A stretch of DNA of 64,000 nucleotides, taken from positions 62,001 to 126,000 of the forward strand of contig NZ_QZWF01000007.1 in the NCBI RefSeq assembly GCF_004187715.1, in the 5' to 3' direction. Positions 54,246 through 61,673 of this stretch are shown piece after piece. Origin of the DNA: Streptomyces sp. F001 (GTDB lineage: Bacteria; Actinomycetota; Actinomycetes; Streptomycetales; Streptomycetaceae). The notes below the pieces were generated by a model. That model was not told where the DNA came from and did not search any database. It saw only the letters and a program-made list of their open reading frames with translations. The position numbers and the translations under genes were made by a program. Numbering within the stretch: position 1 is the stretch's first letter; each line of letters opens with the position of its first letter.

Positions 54246-56531
54246 TCACCCGGACGCCGGCGACGCCTCGGCGAGGCCCCGCGGCAACGCCCCGGTGTGC
54301 ACCACGCCCAACCTCTGCGTCGCCCGAGTCAGCGCCACGTACAGATCGCTCGTCCCGTACCGCCCCGGCTCGACGACCAGGACGGAGTCGAACTCCAGGC
54401 CCTTGGCCTGCCGCGGGTCCAGCAGGACAACCGTCTGCGTCAGGTCGGGCTCGGCACCCGCCGTCACACCGTCCAGCCGGGCGGCCAGCCGCCGGTGCAG
54501 GTCGCGTGGCGCGATCACGGCGAGGCGGCCCTCGGCCGGGGTCAGCTCCCCGACCGCCTTGGCGACCGCGCCGGGCAGGTCGTCGGTGGCCCGGACCCAG
54601 GGGCGTACCCCTGTCGACCGTACGGAGCGGGGCGGCTCGAAGTCCGGGTGCTCCGCGCGTACGACGGCCGCCGCTAGGTCCATGATCTCGGCGGGGGTGC
54701 GGTAGTTGACGTCGAGGCGGGTGTGGTCCCAACGGTCCTCGACATACGGCTGGAGTATCTTCGACCAGGAACCCACGCCCGCCGTCTCCGCGGTCTGGAC
54801 CGGGTCGCCGACCAGGGTCATCGAGCGGGTCGGGCTGCGCCGCATGAGCAGCCGCCACGCCATCGGGGACAGCTCCTGCGCCTCGTCGACGATGATGTGC
54901 CCGAACGCCCAGGTGCGGTCGGCCGCCGCGCGCTCGGCGGCGCTGCGGTGGTCGTCCTCCTCGTGCCGTTCGGCGAACCGTTCGGCGTCGATGATGTCGT
55001 GCGCGGACAGGACCTCGGAGGCCTCGGGATCGTCCTCCTCCTTGTCCTCGAACTCATAAGTGCGGGAGGCGTACGACACCTCAAGGACGCCCTGCGCGTA
55101 CGCCACCTGGGCCTCCCGCTCGCGTTCCGCACGCGCCCGGGCCGCCCGGTCGTCCTCGCCGAGGAGTTCGGCCGCCTCGTCGAGCAGCGGTACGTCCGCC
55201 ACCGTCCACGCCCGGGTGACCGGGCGGCGGATGGCGGCGGCGTCCGCGTCGCCGACGTACCCCTCCGGCGCGGCGAGGAAGTCCGCGACGAGCCGCTGCG
55301 GGGTGAGGACCGGCCACAGCTGGTCGATGGCGGACCAGACCTCGGGGTTGTCGGCGAGTTCGTCGCGGATCTGGGTGATGTCACTGGCGTCGAGGAGGTT
55401 CGAGCCGTCGTAGGGGTCGGTGCCGATGCGTTCGGCGACCATGTCGGTGAGCGTGTTGAGGATGTGGCCCTCGAAGTGCTCGCGGGCGGCGTTGTGCGGC
55501 AGCTTGGCGGCGCGGGTGCGCTCACGGGCGACGCTCACCAGGCCGTCGTCGAGCATCAGGACCTCGCGGTCGTGCTCGATCGCGATCACCGGGTCGGGCA
55601 GCGCCTCCCGGTCCCGTACGACGGCGGCGAGCACGTCGGCCATCTCGGCGCGGCCCTTCACGGCGGCCGCCTCGGGGGTGTCGGTCGCCGTCGCCTTCAC
55701 GCCGGGGAACAGCTCACCGACCGTCGCCAGCAGCACGCCGGTCTCGCCGAGGGAGGGCAGCACCTCGCCGATGTAGCCGAGGAACGCCGGGTTGGGGCCG
55801 ACGATCAGGACGGCCCGTTTGGCGAGCAGCTCCCGGTACTCGTAGAGGAGATACGCGGCCCGGTGCAGGGCCACCGCCGTCTTGCCGGTGCCGGGGCCGC
55901 CCTCGACGACCAGTACTCCGCGGTACGGGGCGCGGATGATCTCGTCCTGCTCGGCCTGGATGGTCTGCACGATGTCCGTCATCCGGCCGGTGCGCGCGGA
56001 GTTCAGCGCGGCCAGCAGGACGTCGTCCCCGCTGGGGTCCTCGTAGCCGGTCCTGGTGGCGTCACCGACGTCGAGGAACTCGTCGTGCAGGGCGGTGACG
56101 CGGCGGCCGTCGGTGGTGATGTGCCGGCGGCGGCGCAGGCCCATCGGGGTGTGGCCGGTCGCCAGGTAGAAGGGACGGGCGACGGCGGCACGCCAGTCGA
56201 TCAGGATCGGCGTGCGGTCGGCGTCGGCGGCGCGCAGGCCGATACGGCCGATGTGGTGGCGGACGCCGGAGGTCAGGTCGATCCGGCCGAAGCAGAGCGA
56301 GCCGTCCACGGCGTTCAGCGCGGCGAGCAGCCCGGACCGCTCGGCGACGAGGATGTCCCGCTCCAGGCGGGCCTGCATCGGCTTGTCGCCCTGGGCGAGC
56401 GCGTCCGTGACGGAGTGCTCGGTGTCGCCGCGCAACGCGTCCACGCGCGCGTACAGGTCGTCGATGAATTCCTGCTCGCGGCGCATTTCATCGTCTGGAA
56501 AGTCGACGTTTGACGAATCCATGTTTGACAA
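54246..56531 (-). CDS. HelD-like RNA polymerase-associated helicase (UvrD superfamily)
   Basis: 761 residues from TTG 56531 (GGGAG 5 nt upstream); ATG 56522 is the alternative. The N-terminal coiled coil (EQEFIDDLYARVDALRGDT, QARLERDILVAERSGLLAAL) is the HelD arm that enters the polymerase secondary channel. Superfamily-1 motifs: VVEGGPGTGKTAVALHRAAYLLY, HIIVDEAQELSPMAWRLLM, LVGDPVQTAETAG, LDVNYRTPAEIM, AKGLEFDSVLVVEP and YVALTRATQRL. An acidic segment (YEFEDKEEDDPEASEVL) may be the loop that reaches the active site. Related HelR confers rifampicin tolerance; no rifamycin-associated element palindrome was recognised upstream. Confidence 0.9.
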   Translation of the reverse strand: MSNMDSSNVDFPDDEMRREQEFIDDLYARVDALRGDTEHSVTDALAQGDKPMQARLERDILVAERSGLLAALNAVDGSLCFGRIDLTSGVRHHIGRIGLRAADADRTPILIDWRAAVARPFYLATGHTPMGLRRRRHITTDGRRVTALHDEFLDVGDATRTGYEDPSGDDVLLAALNSARTGRMTDIVQTIQAEQDEIIRAPYRGVLVVEGGPGTGKTAVALHRAAYLLYEYRELLAKRAVLIVGPNPAFLGYIGEVLPSLGETGVLLATVGELFPGVKATATDTPEAAAVKGRAEMADVLAAVVRDREALPDPVIAIEHDREVLMLDDGLVSVARERTRAAKLPHNAAREHFEGHILNTLTDMVAERIGTDPYDGSNLLDASDITQIRDELADNPEVWSAIDQLWPVLTPQRLVADFLAAPEGYVGDADAAAIRRPVTRAWTVADVPLLDEAAELLGEDDRAARARAEREREAQVAYAQGVLEVSYASRTYEFEDKEEDDPEASEVLSAHDIIDAERFAERHEEDDHRSAAERAAADRTWAFGHIIVDEAQELSPMAWRLLMRRSPTRSMTLVGDPVQTAETAGVGSWSKILQPYVEDRWDHTRLDVNYRTPAEIMDLAAAVVRAEHPDFEPPRSVRSTGVRPWVRATDDLPGAVAKAVGELTPAEGRLAVIAPRDLHRRLAARLDGVTAGAEPDLTQTVVLLDPRQAKGLEFDSVLVVEPGRYGTSDLYVALTRATQRLGVVHTGALPRGLAEASPASG

Positions 56532-56619
56532 TTCCGCTCCCGCCCGGATATACTTGCCTCATTACGCTTCCTCGCGATTGCATTTCCATGAAGTCGCGAA
56601 CCATTGAATATACGCAGAG

Positions 56620-56651
56620 AAATCCCCCGGGCGCAATTGCCCGGGGGATTT
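56620..56651 (-). terminator. Terminator after the merR-trx operon
   Basis: AAATCCCCCGGGC, 6-nt loop, GCCCGGGGGATTT: a perfect 13-bp stem 19 nt beyond the thioredoxin stop, insulating it from the helicase gene downstream. Confidence 0.9.
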
Positions 56652-56669
56652 CTTTACGTCCGCTGAGGG

Positions 56670-57002
56670 TCACATCACGTCGGACAGCTCCTCCAGCAGC
56701 CGGCGCTTCGGCCGCGCGCCCACCATCGACTTCACGGGCTCACCGCCGCGGAACACCATGAACGTCGGCATGGACAGCACCTTGTACGCGTTCGTCGTCA
56801 CCGGGTTGGTGTCCACGTCGAGCTGGACCACCTTCAGGCGATCGCTCGCCTCGGCGGCGAGCGCGCTCAGCACCGGACTCATCTGCCGGCACGGCGGGCA
56901 CCAGTCCGCGGTGAACTCCACCAGCACCGGCAGCTCCGCCCCGAGCACCTCGTCGTCGAAATCCGCGTCCGTCACCTCGGCCACACCCGCTGCCCTGATC
57001 AC
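56670..57002 (-). CDS. Thioredoxin
   Basis: 110 residues from GTG 57002. Active site FTADWCPPCRQMSPVL, cis-Pro in VLSMPTFMVFRGGEPV, C-terminal GARPKRRLLEEL. CPPC replaces the more usual CGPC; this changes redox potential in known variants. The start overlaps the MerR stop by 4 nt (GTGA), so the regulator and thioredoxin are translated together. It reduces protein disulfides in the cytoplasm. Confidence 0.94.
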   Translation of the reverse strand: MIRAAGVAEVTDADFDDEVLGAELPVLVEFTADWCPPCRQMSPVLSALAAEASDRLKVVQLDVDTNPVTTNAYKVLSMPTFMVFRGGEPVKSMVGARPKRRLLEELSDVM

Positions 57003-57427
57003 CGCGTCCGCCCTCCCAGTTCGCACACCGGTTCCGGGCCGCCCGGAACCACCGCCTCGTCGGCCAGCCTCTTCCGCGCGCTCTCGGCGCGGGCGAGCTG
57101 CCGGGCCACCGTCGCCCGTACCGCGCCCAGCTCCGCGATCAGCGCGTCGAGCTCGTCCAGCTTGCGCCGGTACACCGCGAGCGACGCCGGGCACGAGTCG
57201 CCCTCCGGGTGCCCGGCCCGCAGACACTCCACGAAGGGCCGGGTCTCCTCCAGGCCGAACCCGAAGTCCTGCAACGTCCTGATCTGCCGCAGCAGCTTCA
57301 GGTCCTGCTCGTCGTACGTCCGGTGTCCGTTGGTGTCGCGCCGCGCGGGCAGCAGCCCCCGCGACTCGTAGTACCTGAGCGTCCGCGTGGTGGTCCCGGC
57401 CCGTTCGGCCAGCTCGCCGATTCGCAT
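56999..57427 (-). CDS. MerR-family regulator coupled to thioredoxin
   Basis: 142 residues, the usual short MerR length. HTH MRIGELAERAGTTTRTLRYYESRGLLPARRDTNGHRTYDEQDL and dimer helix to about residue 120. Two Cys lie at the metal/thiol-sensor position (ECLRAGHPEGDSCPAS), suitable for a thiol or metal signal; this is inference. It is transcribed from a MerR-type promoter 7 nt before its ATG and overlaps trx by 4 nt. Regulates trx together with itself, probably in response to redox or metal stress. Confidence 0.9.
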   Translation of the reverse strand: MRIGELAERAGTTTRTLRYYESRGLLPARRDTNGHRTYDEQDLKLLRQIRTLQDFGFGLEETRPFVECLRAGHPEGDSCPASLAVYRRKLDELDALIAELGAVRATVARQLARAESARKRLADEAVVPGGPEPVCELGGRTR

Positions 57428-57434
57428 GCGTACG

Positions 57435-57465
57435 AACGTAAGCCTTGACGCCGACGTCAGGGCAA
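57435..57465 (-). promoter_or_regulatory. MerR-type promoter with 19-bp spacer and dyad, leaderless
   Basis: Minus strand: TTGCCC, 19-bp spacer TGACGTCGGCGTCAAGGCT, TACGTT, then 7 nt to the ATG. On the plus strand CCTTGAC-N6-GTCAGGG (57443-57462) forms the dyad, with one mismatch, centred in the spacer. This is the geometry that MerR activators correct by DNA distortion. The short distance from -10 to ATG means a leaderless mRNA. The -35 lies within the last codons of the Lrp remnant. Confidence 0.75.
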
Positions 57466-57759
57466 CAGCGGTTTTCGCTGCACCGGGGAGGTGAGGACGA
57501 TCGACGTCGTCGTGCGGCCCAGGGCGGAGACCGCTTCGAGGACCTCCTCCAGGTGGATCGTGTCCCGGACGGCGACCTTGAGGATCCAGCAGTCCTCGCC
57601 GACCACATGGTGCACCTCGGTGATCTCGGGACGCTCGATCAGCTCGAGGGTCCTGGGGTGCTTCAGGTTGTAGCCGCCGTGCGGGTTCACGCGGATGAAG
57701 GCCTGGATGCCGTAGCCGAGGCGGGCAGGGACGACATGCGCCACCGCCCGCCGGGGCAC
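57457..57759 (-). pseudogene. Lrp/AsnC regulator remnant (ligand-binding domain only)
   Basis: About 100 residues. RLGYGIQAFIRVNPHGGYNLKHPRTLELIERPEITEVHHVVGEDCWILKVAVRDTIHLEEVLEAV is the C-terminal RAM domain of an Lrp/AsnC regulator of about 160-170 residues; the N-terminal helix-turn-helix is absent. Sequence homology ends near VVPAR, where the antisense strand begins to show an epimerase fragment. A deletion probably removed the shared upstream region of two divergent genes. If translated it is a stand-alone RAM domain, which exists in nature, so loss of function is not certain. Confidence 0.75.
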
Positions 57760-57762
57760 TCC

Positions 57763-58896
57763 ACCTCGGCGCCGACCTCGACGACGAGCACTCGCTGACC
57801 GCTGCCCTCGGCTCGCGCACCTTCGATGTCGTCGTCGACCAGGTCTGCTACACCGTTCCTGTGGACTGAGCGGGAGTGAGCCCGCTCAGCCGCACGCCCC
57901 GAACGGTCTTGGGCGCACTGGTCCCCGGCGTACTCGACCCCGGGGCGGCGACACGCATCGTGTGCGTGGTCCGGGCCCGGGAGGCCAGTTCCCTGTGCGA
58001 CCTGGCCATGTGGGCACGGCCAGAGGCGACGGGGAGGCCCCGAACCATCACTCCGGTGGAGCGGGGGCCCCGCACGCTGGCGCCGCACCCGGCGTCCCAG
58101 ATCGCACAGCGATGCGAACCCGGTCGGCCCAGCGCGTCGCAAGCCTGTGAGCCGACCATCACACGATCGAGTTAAAGCGGCCTTGGGTGCACTCCTCGGC
58201 GAACAGTTGCCGACCCCACGCCAGGCGGCGCTTGCCCGCCGCGTGTTCACCGGCCGCACCCGGCGCTATGTGATGACGTCCACGGTCGAGGTGTACGCGT
58301 ACGAGGACTCGGTGGAACCTGTGCGCGAGGAGGCTGTCGATCCGCACGCGGTCGCCGTTGAGCTCGAACTCCCTTGGGACGACCCGGAGTTCGCCGAGAG
58401 TCACTACGGCGAGGGCAAGCGGCAGGCCGAGGCGGTCTTCGCGGCCGGCCAGGACCTTCCCTACGTGGCCGTGCGCGTCGCTCATGTACTGGGCGGGGAC
58501 GACGACTTCACCGGGCGGCTCCAGCACTACGCGGACCGGATCCGGGCCGGCGAGCCGATCACCGTTCCGGTCGTGAACAAGCCCGCCACCTACATCCACG
58601 TCGAGGAGATCGCCGACTTCCTGGCGTGGGTGGTCGGCGCGTACTTCACCGGGCCGGTCAACGCGGCCTCCCACGGGCTGCTGGCCACCGAGGAACTGTG
58701 CGCGGCGCTGGCCGTGCATCTCCCCGAGGGCAGGGCCGTCTTCCGGGGCGTCGAGGCCGGCGAGGTCTCGCCGTTCTCCTTCGCCCGCTTCTACGGCATG
58801 GACAACTCCCGGGCCACGCGGCTCGGTTTCACCTTCGGCGACGTACGGCAGTGGCTGCCGAAGGCGGTCGCGGAGACGCTGGGGAAGGGCGACTGA
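57763..58896 (+). pseudogene. NAD-dependent epimerase/reductase family gene, truncated and interrupted
   Basis: Two pieces belong together. The first (57763-57854) reads ALHLGADLDDEHSLTAAL, then GSRTFDVVVDQVCYT, and runs into TGA at 57867. The second, in another frame from 58213, reads TPRQAALARRVFTGRTRRYVMTSTVEVYAYED and continues to FYGMDNSRATRLGFTFGDVRQWLPKAV. Intact homologues join CYT directly to the PxQAAxARRVF segment, so 361 bp are inserted, with the ACC codon present on both sides. The Rossmann N-terminus is lost altogether. The downstream part could still be translated from ATG 58147, but the product cannot bind NAD normally. It overlaps no functional gene and precedes the aldo/keto reductase by 1 bp. 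Confidence 0.75.
57855..58215. mobile_element. 361-bp insertion of unknown origin in the epimerase gene
   Basis: It interrupts the epimerase between Thr and Pro codons, with the trinucleotide ACC repeated at both borders. A hairpin CTGAGCGGG-N6-CCCGCTCAG (57866-57889) lies near the left end. No terminal inverted repeats and no transposase fragment recognised; the open frames inside (for example 57876-58175 plus, 57848-58162 minus) match no family I know. Could be a remnant of a mobile element or a filler sequence from repair. Confidence 0.5.
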
Positions 58897-58897
58897 C

Positions 58898-59782
58898 ATG
58901 CAGTACCGCACCCTGGGCGGCCTGCGCGTGAGCGCGATCGGGCTCGGCGCCATGCCGCTGTCCATCGAGGGCCGCCCGGACGCGGCACGGGCTCTGGCCA
59001 CCGTGCACGCCGCGCTCGACGCGGGCGTGACACTGCTGGACACGGCGGACTCCTATCACCTGCCCGGCGCCGGACCCGGCCACAACGAGCACCTGCTCGC
59101 CCGCGCTCTCGCGACGTACGGCGGTGACACGACGGACGTGCTGGTGACCACGAAGGGCGGGCGTGGCAGACCGTCCGACGGCAGCTGGACGACGACGGGC
59201 TCTGCGCGGCACCTCAAGGCGGCCGCCGAGGCCTCGCTGAAGCGGCTCCGCGTGGAGGCGATCGGCCTCTACCAGCTGCACAAGCCGGACCCCGCCGTCC
59301 CCTTCGAGGAGTCCGTCGGCGCCCTGCGCGAGCTGCTCGACGAGGGCAAGATCCGGCTGGCGGGCGTCTCCAACACGGACACCGGCCAGATCCGCCGGGC
59401 CCGCGCGATCCTCGGGGACCGGCTGGTCTCGGTGCAGAACCAGTACTCGCCGGCCGTACGGAACAGCGAGGCGGAGCTGCGGCTCTGCGCCGAGCTGGGG
59501 CTGGCGTTCCTGCCGTGGAGCCCGCTCGGCGGCATCTCGCGCAGCTCGCTGGACGGGCCGTCCAGGCCGGCGGGGACCGACCGCTTCGGCGCGTTCCATG
59601 CCGTGGCGAAAGAGCGCGGGGTCAGTCCCCAACAGGTGTGCCTGGCCTGGCTGTCGGCCAAGTCGCCGACGGTGATCCCGATTCCCGGGGCGAGCCGGCC
59701 GGAGACGATCGGGGACTCGGCGGCAGCGGCGGACCTGGTGCTGAGCACGGAGGAACTGGCCCGGCTGGACGCGGCCGTCTAG
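58898..59782 (+). CDS. Aldo/keto reductase
   Basis: 294 residues. Starts MQYRTLGGLRVSAIGLGAMPL; catalytic tetrad in LDTADSYH (Asp and Tyr), VTTKGG (Lys) and YQLHKPD (His). The NADPH site is PIPGASRPETIGD. TIM-barrel oxidoreductase with broad carbonyl substrates. One base after the epimerase remnant stop, so once probably an operon with it; its own translation signal within that gene (GGGAAGGG) still looks usable. Confidence 0.92.
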   Translation: MQYRTLGGLRVSAIGLGAMPLSIEGRPDAARALATVHAALDAGVTLLDTADSYHLPGAGPGHNEHLLARALATYGGDTTDVLVTTKGGRGRPSDGSWTTTGSARHLKAAAEASLKRLRVEAIGLYQLHKPDPAVPFEESVGALRELLDEGKIRLAGVSNTDTGQIRRARAILGDRLVSVQNQYSPAVRNSEAELRLCAELGLAFLPWSPLGGISRSSLDGPSRPAGTDRFGAFHAVAKERGVSPQQVCLAWLSAKSPTVIPIPGASRPETIGDSAAAADLVLSTEELARLDAAV

Positions 59783-60098
59783 GGGCACTGGATCCGCCTC
59801 GTCCTCCGTCTCCGCCCCGTCCTCCTCGCCGACGCCCCCTGTGCCGAGCAGGCGGCGGATCAGATGGTCACGGTCGGAGAGGAGCTCGTCGAGGGCGGTG
59901 CGGAGGTCCTCCGGCTGGGTGGACTCGGCTTCGCCTTCGGCCGAGATCAGCACGGAGCGTCGTACCAGCCGGCCTCGCGGACCGCCGAGTGGTGGATCAT
60001 CCGGCCGAACAGGCCGGGCGGCCAGGCCTACGGGGGGAGGGCCTGACCGCCCGGCGGTCGAGGGGGCGGGACCAGCACGGGCCCGCCCTGCGCAGCGG
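59783..60098. other. Intergenic with coding-like signal on the minus strand
   Basis: 316 bp. On the minus strand, from GTG 59953, LISAEGEAESTQPEDLRTAL and DELLSDRDHLIRRLL has very high third-position GC and an amphipathic helical look, but the frame does not stop before the aldo/keto gene; a TAG at 59779-59781 is one base out of frame. A 17-codon frame MIHHSAVREAGWYDAPC (60000-59947) overlaps that GTG. It may be a small gene with a frameshift, or chance. A weak GGGCGGG/CCCGCCC hairpin (60064-60088) lies just after the symporter stop. Confidence 0.35.
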
Positions 60099-61493
60099 CT
60101 ACGCCTTCGCGAGTTCCTTCTCCTCGTCCGCGCGCGGCTCGGGCACCTCGGTGGTGGCGTCCGGTGCCGCGCCGTGGCCGTCGTCCAGCAGCGTCGTCTC
60201 GTCGAACGGCGCCCGTCCGGCGAGCACCTCGGCGACACGCTCCTTGTCGATCTCCTTGGTCCAGGTGCCGATCAGGACGGTGGCGACGGCGTTGCCCGCG
60301 AAGTTGGTCAGGGCGCGGGCCTCGCTCATGAAGCGGTCGATGCCGACGATCAGGCCGACGCCGTCCACAAGGGCGGGCTTGTGGGACTGCAGGCCGCCGG
60401 CCAGGGTGGCCATGCCCGCGCCGGTGACACCGGCCGCGCCCTTGGAGGCGATCAGCAGGAAGAGGAGCAGCGAGATCTGCTCGCTGATCGCCATGGGCGT
60501 ACCCATGGCGTCGGCGATGAACAGGGACGCCATGGTCATGTAGATCATGGTGCCGTCGAGGTTGAAGGAGTAGCCGGTCGGGACGGTGATGCCGACCACC
60601 GGCTTGCTGACACCCAGGTGCTCCATCTTCGCGATCAGCCGCGGCAGCGCCGACTCGGAGGAGGAAGTGGACAGGATCAGCAGGAACTCGCGGCCCAGGT
60701 ACTTGAAGAGCGTGAAGGCGTTCAGGCCCGCGCCGATCCGCAGCAGCGCACCGAGCACGACGAAGACGAACAGGATGCAGGTGATGTAGAAGCCGAGCAT
60801 CAGCACGGCGAGGCTCTTGAGGGCGTCGATACCCGCGGAGCCGGTGACGGCCGCGATAGCACCGAAGGCACCGATCGGCGCCGCCCACATGATCATGGCG
60901 AGGATGCGGAAGACCAGCCGCTGGATGTGCTCGATGCCACGGATGATCGGCTGCCCGGTCGAGCCCATGGCCTGCAGCGCGAACCCGGACAGCAGGGCGA
61001 TGAGCAGGGTCTGGAGGACCTCGCCCTCGGTGAAGGCGGAGACGAGGGTGGTCGGGATGATCCCGAGCAGGAAGTCGGTGGTGCCCTTGGCCTCGGCGTC
61101 TACCTGCGCCTGACCGGTCTCGCGGATCGCGTCGGTCACCGCGAGGCCCGCGCCGGGCTCCACGATGTTGCCGACGACCAGACCGATGGCGAGGGCGACC
61201 AGCGACATGATCGCGAAGTAGATGAGCGCGATACCGCCGACCGCGCCGACCTTGGCGGCCTTCCGTACGGAACCGATACCCAGCACGATCGTGCAGAAGA
61301 TGATCGGCGAGATCATCATCTTGATCAGGTTCACGAACCCGGTGCCGATCGGCTTCAGGTCGACGGCGAAGCCGGGCGCGACCAGGCCCACGACGATGCC
61401 GAGCGCGACCGCGATGATCACCGCGATGTAGAGATAGTGGGTGCGGTCCCGCTTGGCGGGCTTGGCAGGTGCCGTATCGGCTGTACCGGTCAC
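60099..61493 (-). CDS. dctA: C4-dicarboxylate:cation symporter (DctA family)
   Basis: 464 residues from GTG 61493, chosen because AAGGAGG is 6 nt upstream; the open frame to 61637 is not supported. DAACS family: MMISPIIFCTIVLGIGSV, the SSSESALPRLIAKME re-entrant serine-rich loop (STSSSESALP), PTGYSFNLDGTMIYMT and GIDRFMSEARALTNFAGN are hallmarks of DctA/GltP. It imports succinate, fumarate, malate or related acids with protons or sodium. Divergent from the CitA/DcuS-type two-component genes, which are its likely regulators. Confidence 0.95.
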   Translation of the reverse strand: MTGTADTAPAKPAKRDRTHYLYIAVIIAVALGIVVGLVAPGFAVDLKPIGTGFVNLIKMMISPIIFCTIVLGIGSVRKAAKVGAVGGIALIYFAIMSLVALAIGLVVGNIVEPGAGLAVTDAIRETGQAQVDAEAKGTTDFLLGIIPTTLVSAFTEGEVLQTLLIALLSGFALQAMGSTGQPIIRGIEHIQRLVFRILAMIMWAAPIGAFGAIAAVTGSAGIDALKSLAVLMLGFYITCILFVFVVLGALLRIGAGLNAFTLFKYLGREFLLILSTSSSESALPRLIAKMEHLGVSKPVVGITVPTGYSFNLDGTMIYMTMASLFIADAMGTPMAISEQISLLLFLLIASKGAAGVTGAGMATLAGGLQSHKPALVDGVGLIVGIDRFMSEARALTNFAGNAVATVLIGTWTKEIDKERVAEVLAGRAPFDETTLLDDGHGAAPDATTEVPEPRADEEKELAKA

Positions 61494-61592
61494 GACTGCC
61501 CTCCTTGACGACGTCATCGGCATCACCGGCGTGCGGCTCACGTCCGGGGGATCTGGAGCTTGGAAAGTCCGGGAGACGCGCTCCCGCGATGC

Positions 61593-61626
61593 GGTGACTA
61601 TCTCCCGCCCTGTGAGGGCGGTCACC
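61593..61626. promoter_or_regulatory. Composite palindrome in the dctA / sensor-kinase gap
   Basis: GGTGAC (61593-61598) with GTCACC (61621-61626) and, nested inside, CCGCCCT-GTG-AGGGCGG (61605-61621). This lies between the divergent genes and is a candidate site for the response regulator, or a hairpin in the dctA leader. The AT-rich TTCATTTAGTTCGTACTTAACG at 61633-61654 may contain the kinase promoter. Confidence 0.45.
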
Positions 61627-61673
61627 CTTCCGTTCATTTAGTTCGTACTTAACGTGGGGGGCACACTGACGAC

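Noticed and set aside
57876..58175. Open frame inside the 361-bp insertion
   Set aside because: No ribosome site, no family match, codon use not clearly coding.
58829..60238. 469-codon minus-strand frame
   Set aside because: Mostly antisense to the aldo/keto reductase; only a short segment near 59860-59953 looks coding-like and is reported separately.
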